The notes: generated by a model from the sequence alone, not told the origin. Counted from the stretch's first letter, positions 49,683 to 61,764 are shown. The stretch: 64,000 nt of DNA from Zoogloeaceae bacterium (GCA_031277315.1 JAITMP010000023.1:1-64000); one strand, 5' to 3'. Made by a program: numbers and translations.

Positions 49683-50993
49683 TCACTTCGCGCCGGCCCG
49701 CACCATCCAGTCTTCAATGGCGTCGACGGACTTCGGCGCGGCTTCAGTCAGGATTTCGCAGCCGCTCGGCGTGACGAGGGCGTCGTCCTCGATGCGCACG
49801 CCGATGTTCCACAGCGCCGGCGGCACATCGTCGGCGGCGCGGATGTAGCAGCCCGGCTCGACGGTGAGCGTCATGCCGGGGGCAAGCGGACGCCAGACGC
49901 CGTCGCGCTTGTATTCGCCGGCGTCATGCACGTCGAGGCCGAGCCAGTGGCCGGTGCGGTGCATGTAGAAGCGGCGGTAAGCGCCGGATTCGATGATGCC
50001 GTCGACACTGCCGTCGAGCAGCTTCAGATCGCGCATGCCCTGCGCCAGCGCGCGCACCGCCGCTTCATGCGCCGCGTCCCACGCCTTGCCCGGCGCGATT
50101 TCGGCGATGGCCGCGCGCTGGGCGGCGAGCACGAGCTGATACACGTCGCGCTGGGCCGGGGTGAACCTGCCGTTCACGGGGAACGTGCGCGTAATGTCGG
50201 CGGCATAGGAGTCGACCTCGCAGCCGGCGTCGATCAGCAGCAGGTCGCCGTCCCGCAGCGGCTGGCTGTTGGCGGCGTAATGCAGGACGCAGGCATTGGC
50301 GCCGCCGGCGACGATGGGCGCATAGGCGGGCGCTTGCGCGCCGCTGCGGCGGAATTCGTGCGTCAGCTCGGCCTCGATTTCGTATTCGGCGCGGCCCGGC
50401 GCTGCGGCGCGCATGGCGCGACGGTGGGCGGCGGCGGAAATGGCGGCGGCGCGGCGCATGTCGGCGATCTCGTGTTCATCCTTGATGAGCCGCATTTCGT
50501 CGAGCGTGACGCGAATGTCATGGATGGCCGCCGGCGCCCGCGCGCCGTCGCGCGCGTTGGCGCGCACGCGGTTGAGGGCGGCGGCGATGCGTTGATCCCA
50601 GCCGGCGTCGTGGCCGAGCGCGTAGTGCAGAACGGGCTGGCCGGCGAGCAGTTCGGCGAGTTTCTCGTCGAGATCGCTGATCGGCCAGGCGGCGTCGAAG
50701 CGGAACATTTCGCGCGCGGCGTCGGGGCCGTGGCGGAAGCCGTCCCAGACTTCCCTGTCGGGATTTTTTTCGCGGCAGAAAAGCAGGGTTTGCGGTTTCT
50801 CGCCCGCCGTCAGCACGAGGCAGGCGTCCGGCTCGGTGAAGCCGGAGAGGTAGTAGAAGTAGCTGTCGTGGCGGTAGGGGTGATGCGAATCGCGGTTGCG
50901 CACGCGCTCGGGCGCGGTGGGAATCACCGCAATGCCGTGCGCCATGCGCTTGAGCAGGCGCGCGCGGCGGTCGACGAAGGCTTGCATGTCCAC
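49683..50993 (-). CDS. pepP: Xaa-Pro aminopeptidase
   Basis: 436 residues, M24 metallopeptidase with an N-terminal aminopeptidase-P domain. Dinuclear metal ligands in 'LLIDAGCEVDSYAADITRTFPVNG' (Asp, Asp), 'FYMHRTGHWLGLDVHD' (His) and 'GMTLTVEPGCYI' / 'VRIEDDALVT' (Glu, Glu). It removes N-terminal residues before proline. The stop lies 56 bp from dusB. Confidence 0.96.
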   Translation of the reverse strand: MDMQAFVDRRARLLKRMAHGIAVIPTAPERVRNRDSHHPYRHDSYFYYLSGFTEPDACLVLTAGEKPQTLLFCREKNPDREVWDGFRHGPDAAREMFRFDAAWPISDLDEKLAELLAGQPVLHYALGHDAGWDQRIAAALNRVRANARDGARAPAAIHDIRVTLDEMRLIKDEHEIADMRRAAAISAAAHRRAMRAAAPGRAEYEIEAELTHEFRRSGAQAPAYAPIVAGGANACVLHYAANSQPLRDGDLLLIDAGCEVDSYAADITRTFPVNGRFTPAQRDVYQLVLAAQRAAIAEIAPGKAWDAAHEAAVRALAQGMRDLKLLDGSVDGIIESGAYRRFYMHRTGHWLGLDVHDAGEYKRDGVWRPLAPGMTLTVEPGCYIRAADDVPPALWNIGVRIEDDALVTPSGCEILTEAAPKSVDAIEDWMVRAGAK

Positions 50994-51044
50994 GGATGAG
51001 CGTTCCGGTTGGCGTGACGCAAAGGAGTGGCGGGAGTAGCGCGA

Positions 51045-52743
<1,699 letters not shown>

Positions 52744-52879
52744 GGCCGGATTCCGGGGCGGATAAGGATGATTTTGGGCGGCATGCTTGATGATAAACTA
52801 CACGATTCTATCATTGGCGTCGCCGATGCTTTTTGTGGCTTTTTGCGGCTTGGCGGCGCGAAAAAAAGAAATCCTGAAC

Positions 52880-55696
52880 ATGCGCGTTTCGGTGCGGCTC
52901 GCTCTCGTTGCGGCTTTCGGTTTGCCTGGCGTTTTGCAGGCCGCCGAGAATTTGCCGCCGCTGCGCGTCGATCCGGCGCTGCTCGGCGGCGGCGTCGCGC
53001 CGGCCAGACCGAAGCCGGCGCCCGTTCCATCGACGCCGCCGGCTGTCGAAGCGAAGCCGGTTGCCGCGCCCGAAGCGACGGTGACGCAGCCCGCGCAGTC
53101 CGTGCCACAGCCCGTGCCGCAGCCCGCGCAAGCCGTCGTCGCGGAGCCTGTCAAGGTGCAGCCAGACGCGCAGGCAGAGAAAAAACCGCTGCCCGCCGGA
53201 GAAGCGAAGCCCGCCGCTGCCGCGACTGCCCCCGCTGCCGCGCCGCCGCCAGCGCAACAGGCAACACAAGCGGCAGCGCAACCAGCGGTGCAACCGGCGC
53301 CCGCCAAGCTGGAATCCTTGCAAGTCAATGAGCCGCCGCAGGTGGAGGAGCGGCCCGCCTTGCCGCCGCTGTATTCCGCCCACGCGAAGGCGGGTTTGGT
53401 GCCGCCGCTGAAAGACGGCCAGAGTGCCGATGGCGCTACCTTCATCAATGCCGCGCGCATTGATGGCCGCAATGACAATGAAGTCGTCGCCGAGGGCGCC
53501 GTGGAATTGCGCCGGTCGGATGCCGTGCTGACGGCGGATCGCCTGACCTACTGGAAGATCGAGGACGAGGCGGAGGCAGAAGGCAGCGTCCGCTATGTCA
53601 GGGGAGAGGACAAGATGTCGGGGCCGAAGCTGCGCCTGAACCTGACCGAGAATACGGGCTTCTTCGAGCAGCCCAGCTATTCCGTCACGCGCCCCGGCAA
53701 GGAGTGGGATGACACAAGCATGGTCGTGCTGGGCGCCTCGACGCAGCCGGTGCGCCATCTGTCCTCGTTCCTGCCGCGGGAAAAGACAAGCGCGTCCGTC
53801 GCCAGCATTGCCGGCGAATTCGTCGATGCGCGGAACCTGACGACCGCTTCGGGCAAGGCCGACCGGATCGAACTCCAGAGCGGAAACCGCCTGCGGCTGA
53901 CGAACGCCACGTACAGCACGTGCGTGGCGGACGATCCCGACTGGTACGCGCGGATGGCGGAACTCGATCTCGATTACGATCAGGAAGTCGGCGAGGGGCG
54001 CGACGCCACGGTGCTGTTCAAGGGCGTTCCGATTTTTCATCTGCCCTGGCTCAGTTTCGCGCTCAACAACAAGCGCAAGTCCGGCTTTCTGGCGCCGACG
54101 TTCGGCACCAGTTCCAAGTCCGGCGTCGAATTCACCCTGCCCTATTACTGGGACATCGCGCCGAACATGGATTTGACCATCGCGCCGCGTGTGATGACGA
54201 AGCGGGGCTTGCAGATCAATTCGGAACTCCGCTATCTGGATCACGATTACCGCGGACGGGTGCATGCCGAATGGATGCCGGATGATCGTCTGGCCGGGCG
54301 GCAGCGCTACGGCTATTCCATTTTGCATGAGCAGACCAACCTCGGCTACGGCTTCAGCGGAGTGGTGAACATCAGCGGCGTGTCCGACCACACCTATCTG
54401 CGCGATCTGAGCACGCGCATCACCGAGGCGTCCCAAGGCAACCTGCTCAGGCAGGGCGTGTTGAGCTACAACGGCTGGTGGGGCACGGCGACGGTCAATT
54501 TGCAGACTTACCAGACCTTGCAGGATCCGGCCTTGCCGCCTGTTCTCAAGCCGTATCAGCGCCTGCCGCAAGTCACGCTGGTGTCGAACCGGGAGGATTT
54601 TTTTGGCGGCACCGCCTTCGCGTTCAGCGGCGAGTACGTGAATTTCGATCACCCCACGCTCGATACGGCCCGCCGCCTGACGCTCTATCCGCAGTTGTCG
54701 CTGCCCTTGATGGGGCCATCCTGGCACCTCACGCCGAAAATCGGTTTGCATTCGACGCGCTACGAGATCAACCGCCGGTCGAGCGTCGGCCCCGACAACA
54801 TCTCGCGCAACCTGCCGGTCTTCAGCGTCGACGCCGGCCTCGCCTTCGAGCGCGATGTGAACTGGTTCGGCGAGAACATGGCGCAGACGCTGGAACCGAG
54901 GCTCTACTATCTGGCGGTGCCGCAGCGCACGCAGGACCAGATTCCGATTTTCGATTCGGGTCTGGCGGATTTCAATTTCGCCACCATCTTCTCGGACAAC
55001 ATCTATTCCGGCGTCGACCGCATCGCCGACGCCAACCAGTTGACGGCGGCGCTGACCTCGCGCCTGATCGACGCGCAGACCGGCGAGGAATATCTGCGCG
55101 GCATGATCGGCCAGCGCTACTACTTCGCCAAGCAGCACGTCACGCTGCCGGGCGAGTCGGCGCGGCCCAGCGGCGCTTCCGATTTTCTCGCCGCGCTGTC
55201 CGGCCGCGTGATGTCGAGAACCTATGCCGATGTGGCTTGGCAATACAATCCGCGCGACAGGGAAACCGAACGCTTCGCCATCGGCGGGCGCTGGCAGCCG
55301 GATTTCGCCAAGGTGCTGAACGCCAGTTACCGCTATACGCGGGATCACGCGCTGACCGGCGGCACGCCGGGCATCCGCCAGGTGGATTTCTCCGGGCAAT
55401 GGCCGCTGGGCCGGAACTGGTATGGCGTGGGCCGCTTCAACTATTCGCTGAAGGAAAAACGGATCATCGAGACGATCGGCGGTCTGGAATACAACGGCGG
55501 CTGCTGGGTCGGCCGCCTCGTGCTGCAACGGTACGCCACGGCGACGGGAGACACCAACACGGCGCTCTTCGTCCAGCTGGAATTGAACGACTTCGCCAAG
55601 ATCGGCTCGAATCCGCTCGATTTGCTGGCGCGCAGGATCGCGGGCTATGGCCGCATCAACCAGGTGCCGTCGAACCCCGTGTTCGGCAATGAATGA
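52880..55696 (+). CDS. lptD: LPS-assembly protein LptD
   Basis: 938 residues from ATG 52880 ('MRVSVRLALVAAFGLPGVLQA', signal peptide); an upstream in-frame ATG at 52787 adds residues that do not look exported. A long Pro/Ala/Gln-rich linker runs from about residue 40 to 160, then a periplasmic OstA domain ('GRNDNEVVAEGAVELRRSDAVLTADRLTYW'), then the 26-strand barrel. The usual length is about 780, so the linker explains the excess. Only two cysteines are seen in the mature part (348 and 875), fewer than the four of E. coli. It inserts LPS into the outer leaflet. Followed 21 bp later by surA. Confidence 0.96.
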   Translation: MRVSVRLALVAAFGLPGVLQAAENLPPLRVDPALLGGGVAPARPKPAPVPSTPPAVEAKPVAAPEATVTQPAQSVPQPVPQPAQAVVAEPVKVQPDAQAEKKPLPAGEAKPAAAATAPAAAPPPAQQATQAAAQPAVQPAPAKLESLQVNEPPQVEERPALPPLYSAHAKAGLVPPLKDGQSADGATFINAARIDGRNDNEVVAEGAVELRRSDAVLTADRLTYWKIEDEAEAEGSVRYVRGEDKMSGPKLRLNLTENTGFFEQPSYSVTRPGKEWDDTSMVVLGASTQPVRHLSSFLPREKTSASVASIAGEFVDARNLTTASGKADRIELQSGNRLRLTNATYSTCVADDPDWYARMAELDLDYDQEVGEGRDATVLFKGVPIFHLPWLSFALNNKRKSGFLAPTFGTSSKSGVEFTLPYYWDIAPNMDLTIAPRVMTKRGLQINSELRYLDHDYRGRVHAEWMPDDRLAGRQRYGYSILHEQTNLGYGFSGVVNISGVSDHTYLRDLSTRITEASQGNLLRQGVLSYNGWWGTATVNLQTYQTLQDPALPPVLKPYQRLPQVTLVSNREDFFGGTAFAFSGEYVNFDHPTLDTARRLTLYPQLSLPLMGPSWHLTPKIGLHSTRYEINRRSSVGPDNISRNLPVFSVDAGLAFERDVNWFGENMAQTLEPRLYYLAVPQRTQDQIPIFDSGLADFNFATIFSDNIYSGVDRIADANQLTAALTSRLIDAQTGEEYLRGMIGQRYYFAKQHVTLPGESARPSGASDFLAALSGRVMSRTYADVAWQYNPRDRETERFAIGGRWQPDFAKVLNASYRYTRDHALTGGTPGIRQVDFSGQWPLGRNWYGVGRFNYSLKEKRIIETIGGLEYNGGCWVGRLVLQRYATATGDTNTALFVQLELNDFAKIGSNPLDLLARRIAGYGRINQVPSNPVFGNE

Positions 55697-55717
55697 CGCA
55701 TTGGGAAGGATGAAAAC

Positions 55718-57028
55718 ATGAACCGGATCGTTTGCATCGGCCTGGCGCTGATGATTACGCTGGCGGGGCTGGCCGGCGGGCAGGCGCTGGCGCAGGGCCG
55801 CGCGCGGGCAGTCGCGGCCGACCGCATCGTCGCCATCGTCAATGATGAGGTCATCACGCTGCACGAGCTTCAGGCTCGCGCCGCCGTGACGGAGCGGCAG
55901 TTGCAGCAGCAGGGCATCCAGATACCGCCGCGCGACGTGCTCGAAAAGCATGTGCTCGAACGCCTCATCGTCGACCGGGCGCAGCTTCAGTTCGCCAAGG
56001 AAACCGGCCTGCAGGTCGATGACGCCCAACTCGATCAGGCGATCGTCCGCGTTGCCGAAAGCAATCGCATGAGCCTACCCGAATTCCGCGCCGCGCTGGA
56101 ACGGGACGGCATCACATGGACAAAATTCAGGGAGGATGTCCGCGACGAGATCACCATCGGACGGCTGCGCGAGCGCGAAGTCGACAGCAGGGTTACCGTC
56201 ACGGACGGCGAGATCGACAACTTCCTGCAAACCGCCAGCGCGGCGGGGAACGAGGAATTCAATCTGGCCCACATTCTGTTCCGCGCGCCCGAGCAGGCGA
56301 CGCCGGAGCAACTGCTCCGCTTGCAGGCGCGCGCCGAGGAGGCGCTCACCCAGATCAGGAGCGGCGCCGATTTCGGCCAGATAGCGGCGAATTATTCGGA
56401 TGCGCCGGACGGGCTTTCCGGCGGCGCGCTCGGCTGGCGGCCGATGGAGCGCCTGCCGTCGCTGTTTTCCGAAGCGGTCGCCAGGATGAAGCCCGGCGAG
56501 GTGTCTGAAGTGTTGAGAAGCCCGGCGGGTTTTCACATCCTCAAACTGATCGAGCGGCGCGGCGGCATCGCGAACGCCCAGCCGATCGAGCAGACCCACG
56601 CCCGCCACATTCTCATTAAGACCAGCGAACTGGTGTCGGAGACGGAAGCCAAACGCCATCTGGAAGAACTCAAGGAACGCATTTCGCATGGCGCGGATTT
56701 CGCCGAGCTGGCCCGCCTGCATTCAAACGACTTGTCGGCGACGAAGGGCGGCGATCTCGGCTGGGTGAGCCAGGGCGACACGGTGCCCGAGTTCGAGCGG
56801 GCGATGAATGAATTGAAGCCGGGCGAAGTCGGCGAGCCGGTGCGCTCCCCCTTCGGCTGGCACCTGATTCAGGTGCTGGAGCGCCGCATGGACGTTTCCC
56901 AGGAGCGGGTGCGCCAGAGCGCCCGCATGGCCCTGCGCGAACGCAAGGCCGAGGAAGCCTATCAGGAATGGGTGCGCCAGATGCGCGACCGCGCCTACGT
57001 CGAATACCGGCTGGAAGACAACCGCTAG
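55718..57028 (+). CDS. surA: Periplasmic chaperone and peptidyl-prolyl isomerase SurA
   Basis: 436 residues with a signal peptide ('MNRIVCIGLALMITLAGLAGGQALA'), an N-terminal chaperone domain ('VAADRIVAIVNDEVITLHELQARAAVTERQLQQQGIQIPP'), and two parvulin domains ('EFNLAHILFRAPEQ...GGALGWRPMERLPSLF' and 'TQARHILIKTSEL...KGGDLGWVSQGDTVPEFERAM'). It escorts LptD and other barrels to the BAM complex. In operon with lptD and pdxA. Confidence 0.97.
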   Translation: MNRIVCIGLALMITLAGLAGGQALAQGRARAVAADRIVAIVNDEVITLHELQARAAVTERQLQQQGIQIPPRDVLEKHVLERLIVDRAQLQFAKETGLQVDDAQLDQAIVRVAESNRMSLPEFRAALERDGITWTKFREDVRDEITIGRLREREVDSRVTVTDGEIDNFLQTASAAGNEEFNLAHILFRAPEQATPEQLLRLQARAEEALTQIRSGADFGQIAANYSDAPDGLSGGALGWRPMERLPSLFSEAVARMKPGEVSEVLRSPAGFHILKLIERRGGIANAQPIEQTHARHILIKTSELVSETEAKRHLEELKERISHGADFAELARLHSNDLSATKGGDLGWVSQGDTVPEFERAMNELKPGEVGEPVRSPFGWHLIQVLERRMDVSQERVRQSARMALRERKAEEAYQEWVRQMRDRAYVEYRLEDNR

Positions 57029-57055
57029 GGCGGCGCTGCGCGGGGCGGCAGCAGC

Positions 57056-58006
57056 ATGCAACGACTTCCCGTGATTGCCGTCACCAGCGGCGAGCCGGCC
57101 GGCATCGGGCCGGATATCTGTCTCGCGCTGGGCAGTCGTGAAGCCAATGCCAACATCATCGTGCTGGGCGACCGCGAATTGCTGGCCGCGCGCGCTGCGC
57201 GGCTGGGCCTCGGCATCGACGGGCTGAATATCCTGCACGTTCCGCTGCGCCGTCCGGCTTCGCCGGGCGCGCTTGATGCCGCCAACGCGCCCTATGTGCT
57301 GGACCTGCTCGATCGCGCCATCGCGGGCTGCTGCAGCGGAGAATTCGATGCGATGGTCACCGCACCGGTGCACAAGGGCATCATCAACGAGGCGGGGATC
57401 GCCTTCACCGGGCACACCGAATATCTGGCCGGGAAAACCGGCGCCGGGCGCGTCGTCATGATGCTGGCCGGCGCCGGCTTGCGCGTCGCGCTGGCGACGA
57501 CGCATCTGCCGCTGCGCGACGTGCCGGCGGCGATCACGCGCGGCGCGCTTGAAACGACGTTACGCATTCTGCATGCAGATCTGATCGGCAAGTTCGGCAT
57601 CGCGCAGCCGCGCATTCTCGTCGCCGGCCTCAATCCGCATGCCGGCGAGGGCGGCCACATGGGCCGCGAGGAGATCGACGTCATCGCGCCGACGCTGGAA
57701 AAACTGCGCGGCGAGGGCATGGATCTCGTCGGGCCGCTGCCGGCCGATACGCTCTTCACACGCGGCGTGCTGGCCGGTTCCGATGCGCAACTCGCCATGT
57801 ACCACGATCAGGGGCTGGCGGTGCTGAAATACGCCGCCTTCGAGGACGGCATCAACATCACGCTCGGCCTGCCGATCATCCGCGTCTCGGTGGATCACGG
57901 CACGGCGCTCGATCTGGCCGGCGCCGGCAAGGCGAGTCCGCGCAGCCTGTTCGCGGCGGTGGATCTGGCGGCTGGGTTGGCAACCGGGTTGGCGCGGCGG
58001 CGATGA
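57056..58006 (+). CDS. pdxA: 4-hydroxythreonine-4-phosphate dehydrogenase
   Basis: 316 residues: '[21 protein letters not shown]', metal-binding His in '[11 protein letters not shown]' and '[19 protein letters not shown]', and '[42 protein letters not shown]'. A step of DXP-dependent pyridoxal phosphate synthesis. It overlaps rsmA by 4 bp. Confidence 0.97.
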   Translation: MQRLPVIAVTSGEPAGIGPDICLALGSREANANIIVLGDRELLAARAARLGLGIDGLNILHVPLRRPASPGALDAANAPYVLDLLDRAIAGCCSGEFDAMVTAPVHKGIINEAGIAFTGHTEYLAGKTGAGRVVMMLAGAGLRVALATTHLPLRDVPAAITRGALETTLRILHADLIGKFGIAQPRILVAGLNPHAGEGGHMGREEIDVIAPTLEKLRGEGMDLVGPLPADTLFTRGVLAGSDAQLAMYHDQGLAVLKYAAFEDGINITLGLPIIRVSVDHGTALDLAGAGKASPRSLFAAVDLAAGLATGLARRR

Positions 58007-58821
58007 AGCCCCACGTCGCGCGCAAACGCTTCGGACAAAATTTCCTCGCTTCCCCCGGCGTCGTCGCCCGCATCGTCGAGGCGATCCAGCCGCAGCCGGA
58101 CGACACGCTGGTCGAGATCGGCCCCGGCCTGGGCGCGCTCACCGAGCCGCTGCTGGCGCGGCTGGATCATCTTCATGTCGTCGAGATCGACCGCGACCTG
58201 ATCGCCCGTCTGCGCCAGCGTTTCGCGCCGGCGCGCTTGACGATCCACGAAGGCGACGCCCTGCGCTTCGACTTCGCTACCCTTGCTCCCATCCTTGCAC
58301 CCACCCTTGCACCCACCCCCGGCCCTGGCCTGCGCGTCGTCGGCAACCTGCCTTACAACATCTCCACGCCGCTGCTGTTTCATCTGGCCCGCTACGCCGG
58401 CGCCGTGCGCGACATGCATTTCATGTTGCAGCGGGAAGTCGTTGCGCGCATGGTGGCGCCGCCGGGCGGCGCCGACTATGGCCGCCTGTCGGTGATGCTG
58501 CAATACCGCTTCGAGATGGAGCGCCTGTTTCTGGTGCCGCCGGGCGCTTTTAATCCCGCGCCCAAGGTCGAATCGGCAGTGGTGCGCATGACGCCGCGCC
58601 CGCCCGCTGCGCTGACTGCCGCCGACACGGTTTTGCTCGGAGAAGTCGTGCAGGCGGCTTTCGCGCAGCGGCGCAAGATGCTGCGCAATGCCTTGCGGGA
58701 ATATCTGGATGAAACCGATTGGGCCGTGCTCGGCATCGATCCGATGCGGCGGGCGGAGGCGCTGACGGTCGACGACTACACGCGCATCGCCAATTACTTG
58801 TCCGTCAGGACGGTGCGCTGA
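58003..58821 (+). CDS. rsmA: 16S rRNA (adenine1518/1519-N6)-dimethyltransferase
   Basis: 272 residues: '[22 protein letters not shown]', SAM motif '[35 protein letters not shown]', and '[18 protein letters not shown]' with the NLPY catalytic motif. Just before it, residues ~90-106 ('[16 protein letters not shown]') come from a 12-bp DNA repeat at about 58283-58322, a likely recent expansion in a loop. Last gene of the lptD-surA-pdxA-rsmA row. Confidence 0.96.
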   Translation: MKPHVARKRFGQNFLASPGVVARIVEAIQPQPDDTLVEIGPGLGALTEPLLARLDHLHVVEIDRDLIARLRQRFAPARLTIHEGDALRFDFATLAPILAPTLAPTPGPGLRVVGNLPYNISTPLLFHLARYAGAVRDMHFMLQREVVARMVAPPGGADYGRLSVMLQYRFEMERLFLVPPGAFNPAPKVESAVVRMTPRPPAALTAADTVLLGEVVQAAFAQRRKMLRNALREYLDETDWAVLGIDPMRRAEALTVDDYTRIANYLSVRTVR

Positions 58822-58870
58822 GGGCGCGGGAAGTCAAGCGGCGGCAAAGCTATCCGGGTCGAATACCAGA

Positions 58871-59923
58871 TCAGCCGCTTGGCTTTTCATACCAGCCGCG
58901 TGTGCGCTTCACGATGGCTACCACCGAGAGCATGACGGGCACTTCGACCAATACGCCAACCACCGTGGCCAGCGCCGCGCCCGACTTGAGGCCGAACAAA
59001 CTGATTGCCGCCGCCACCGCCAGCTCGAAGAAGTTGGAGGCGCCGATCAACGCGGCGGGCGCGGCCACGCACCAGGCAACGCCAAAACGTCGACTCATCC
59101 AGTAAGCCAATCCGGCATTGAAATAGACTTGAATCAAGATGGGCACGGCGATGAGCGCGATCACCAACGGCTGCGCCATGATCGCTTCGCCCTGAAAACC
59201 GAACAGCAGCACCAGCGTTGCCAGCAGCGCGACGAGCGAAACGGGACCCAGACGCGCCAGCAGCCGGTCAAGCGCGGCTTGTCCGCCTGCGGCGAGCACG
59301 CGCTGCCGCAAAAGTTGGGCGACGATCACCGGCACGACGATGTAGAGGCCAACCGAGATCAGCAAGGTGTCCCAAGGCACGGTGATCGAGGCGACACCGA
59401 GCAGCAGCCCGACCAGCGGCGCAAACAGGAACACCATGATGACGTCGTTGAGGGCGACTTGACTCAAGGTATAGGTTGGCTCGCCATCGCACAGGTTTGA
59501 CCAGACGAATACCATCGCCGTGCAGGGTGCGGCGGCGAGCAGAATCAGTCCGGCGATGTAGGATGCCCCTTCGCCTGCTGGCAGCCAGGGCACGAACAGC
59601 CAGCCAATGAAAATCGTGCCAAGCAAGGCCATCGAGAACGGTTTGACCGCCCAGTTGATGAACAAGGTCACGCCGACGCCTTTCCAGTGCTGGCGGACGC
59701 TGCCTAGCGCCGCGAAGTCAATCTTGAGCAGCATGGGCACGATCATCAGCCAGATCAGCGCCGCGACGATGAGATTGACGTGAGCGATTTCGGTCGCGGC
59801 AATCACGCCGAACAGACCGGGCAGCGCATGGCCCAACGTGATACCCGCCACGATGCAGAGCAAAACCCAAACGGTCAGATAACGCTCGAAGAAGCCGATG
59901 CCGGGACGCGCTGATGTGGACAT
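58871..59923 (-). CDS. acr3: ACR3-family arsenite efflux permease
   Basis: 350 residues with ten membrane helices. The family motif with the essential Cys is present: 'LLAAAPCTAMVFVWSNLCDGEPTYTLSQVALNDVIM'. It expels As(OH)3. It stands alone here, without arsR, arsC or arsH beside it, between rsmA (convergent) and a small hypothetical gene. Confidence 0.95.
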   Translation of the reverse strand: MSTSARPGIGFFERYLTVWVLLCIVAGITLGHALPGLFGVIAATEIAHVNLIVAALIWLMIVPMLLKIDFAALGSVRQHWKGVGVTLFINWAVKPFSMALLGTIFIGWLFVPWLPAGEGASYIAGLILLAAAPCTAMVFVWSNLCDGEPTYTLSQVALNDVIMVFLFAPLVGLLLGVASITVPWDTLLISVGLYIVVPVIVAQLLRQRVLAAGGQAALDRLLARLGPVSLVALLATLVLLFGFQGEAIMAQPLVIALIAVPILIQVYFNAGLAYWMSRRFGVAWCVAAPAALIGASNFFELAVAAAISLFGLKSGAALATVVGVLVEVPVMLSVVAIVKRTRGWYEKPSG

Positions 59924-60008
59924 GAATACCTCAGAGGTTTCATCGGGATGCGCCCTGAGTTTGAAAACAACGGCGAAACGGGCAGGGCCGCGCCGCTTTT
60001 GAAGCGGA

Positions 60009-60311
60009 TCAGTCGTCTACGGAAAGCCAGGCGGTTTCCTCGATTTTCTGGAACACGTCGCTCGGCGCGTTTTCAAACTGGACTGCGGCAGCCGAAGCGA
60101 TGGCGCCGCGCTTCACTTTTTCAACCGCGGCGAGATCGGGGAATTCCTCGATCATCACGACCTGGCCGACATCGCCGCCGAAGCGCACGTACACCTTGGC
60201 CTTGAGTCCGAACTTCTGGTTGATGGCATCGCGGCGGGCCTTGGCGAATTTCAGCGCGTCGCTTTGCCGGCCCGGATAGGGCGTGCCGGTGCGGGTAAAC
60301 AGAACAGTCAT
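60009..60311 (-). CDS. Small alpha/beta protein, function unknown
   Basis: 100 residues from ATG 60311, with AGGGGAAT upstream; the longer open frame upstream is unrelated. Sequence 'MTVLFTRTGTPYPGRQSDALKF' and 'YVRFGGDVGQVVMIEEFPDLAAVEKVKRGAIAS' suggests a ferredoxin-like dimeric alpha/beta barrel, as in NIPSNAP or small monooxygenase-like proteins. No catalytic motif is recognised, and the neighbours (acr3, xthA) give no functional hint. Confidence 0.75.
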   Translation of the reverse strand: MTVLFTRTGTPYPGRQSDALKFAKARRDAINQKFGLKAKVYVRFGGDVGQVVMIEEFPDLAAVEKVKRGAIASAAAVQFENAPSDVFQKIEETAWLSVDD

Positions 60312-60424
60312 GGTGATTCCCCTGTATTGAATTTTGCGCAAGCCGGCGCGGCCAAACACGGTTTCCCTCTCCCGGCGGGCCGGCGATTCGTCAATGCGCC
60401 TCCGTTGCCGGCATATGATACCCG

Positions 60425-61189
60425 CTATCCGAGTTCCGCGATGACGGGCGCGTGGTCGGAAGGCCGCTCGGCCTTGCGCGCCGCCTTGTCCACCGCGCAG
60501 GCAACGCAGGCGCCGGCGAGGGGTTCCGAGAGCAGGATGTGGTCGATGCGCAGCCCCGTGTTGCGGCGGAAAGCCATCATGCGGTAGTCCCACCAACTGT
60601 AGATTTTGTCCGGCTGCGCGAACAGGCGGAAAGCGTCTTTCAGGCCGAGTTCGAGCAGGCGACGGAAGGCGGCGCGTTCCGGTTCCGAGCACAGCACTTG
60701 CCCTTCCCAGGCCTGCGGGTCGTGCACGTCGCGCGCTTCGGGGGCGATGTTGTAGTCGCCCAGCAGCGCCAGACGCGGGTGTCGCGCCAGTTCTTCGCCG
60801 AGCCAGGCGATGAGCGCGTCGAGCCAGCGTAATTTGTAGGCATATTTGTCCGAGCCGACGCTCTGGCCGTTGGGAAAATAAGCGCAGACGATGCGCATGC
60901 CGCCGGCGCTGGCGGCGATCAGCCGCCGCTGCTCGTCGGCGAAATCGGGAATGCCAGCCGACACGTCAGTGAGCGGCAGGCGGGAAAGAATGGCGACGCC
61001 GTTATAGGTTTTCTGGCCGGAGAAGGCGGCCTGATAGCCGGCGGCTTCGAGTTCCTGCCGGGGAAATACCTTGTCCTCCAGCTTGGTTTCCTGCAAACAA
61101 ACGATGTCGGGCTGGTGAGCGGCCAGCCATTCCAGCGCCTGCGGCAGGCGGACCTTGAGGGAGTTGACGTTCCAAGTGGCGAGTTTCAT
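60425..61189 (-). CDS. xthA: Exodeoxyribonuclease III
   Basis: 254 residues from ATG 61189 ('[43 protein letters not shown]'), the conserved AP endonuclease start. Also '[17 protein letters not shown]' (Asp/Asn active site), '[38 protein letters not shown]' and '[13 protein letters not shown]'. Base-excision repair nuclease. Its start overlaps the stop of the preceding exported protein gene by 4 bp. Confidence 0.97.
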   Translation of the reverse strand: MKLATWNVNSLKVRLPQALEWLAAHQPDIVCLQETKLEDKVFPRQELEAAGYQAAFSGQKTYNGVAILSRLPLTDVSAGIPDFADEQRRLIAASAGGMRIVCAYFPNGQSVGSDKYAYKLRWLDALIAWLGEELARHPRLALLGDYNIAPEARDVHDPQAWEGQVLCSEPERAAFRRLLELGLKDAFRLFAQPDKIYSWWDYRMMAFRRNTGLRIDHILLSEPLAGACVACAVDKAARKAERPSDHAPVIAELG

Positions 61190-61764
61190 TGTGCCGCTGG
61201 CGCGGGTGCTGGCGTTGGCGTTGGCGCGGGTGCGGGTGCGGGCGCGTTGCCGGGAATGGCGGTGCGGGCGTAGCCGGCGATGTCCAGCATCCCGTTCCAG
61301 AGGCCGCTCTCGAAGCCTTGCTGCTTCTGATTGCCGACCGTGATGGCGGGCAGGTGGATGTCGTCGTCGCCGAAACGTTTCTTGAAGGCTTCGGCGTCTT
61401 CCTGCGTTGCGATGGCGCTCTCGCTGAACGGTACGCCGCGTCCGCGCAAAAGGGCGCGCGCGTTGTCGCATTCGTTCTTGCAGTTGGCGGAGGTAAATAA
61501 CGTGACCGGAAAATTCCGCGCCGCCTGTTGCGTTTCGTAGGGCAGGCCGCTGGTGTCGATGCTGCTGGTATTGAGGCGCGGCTGTTCCACCTTTTTGATT
61601 TCCTGCGGCGGCGGCTGATCCGAGTAATGCACCTTGCCGTTTTTATCCACCCATTTGTAGAGGGGCTGGGCGCCGGCGGCGAGCGGCAGGGCCAGCAGCG
61701 CGGGCAGGCAGAAAGAAACGATTGCGCGGATCAGCGAGCGGATGCATGAGTGGAATGACGGCAT
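61186..61764 (-). CDS. Exported DUF4124 protein with glutaredoxin-like domain
   Basis: 192 residues from ATG 61764: a signal peptide ('[19 protein letters not shown]'), a DUF4124 segment ('[28 protein letters not shown]'), a thioredoxin-fold domain ('[76 protein letters not shown]') and an Ala/Pro tail. The cysteine pair is CxxxC (CKNEC), unusual for a glutaredoxin. Periplasmic; function unknown. Translated ahead of xthA with overlapping codons. Confidence 0.88.
   Translation of the reverse strand: MPSFHSCIRSLIRAIVSFCLPALLALPLAAGAQPLYKWVDKNGKVHYSDQPPPQEIKKVEQPRLNTSSIDTSGLPYETQQAARNFPVTLFTSANCKNECDNARALLRGRGVPFSESAIATQEDAEAFKKRFGDDDIHLPAITVGNQKQQGFESGLWNGMLDIAGYARTAIPGNAPAPAPAPTPTPAPAPAAQ

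Noticed and set aside
52811..56029. A 1072-codon open frame on the minus strand opposite lptD and the start of surA
   Set aside because: It is antisense to two clear genes in GC-rich DNA, where long shadow frames are common. The protein is rich in Arg, Gln, His and Gly without any family motif.
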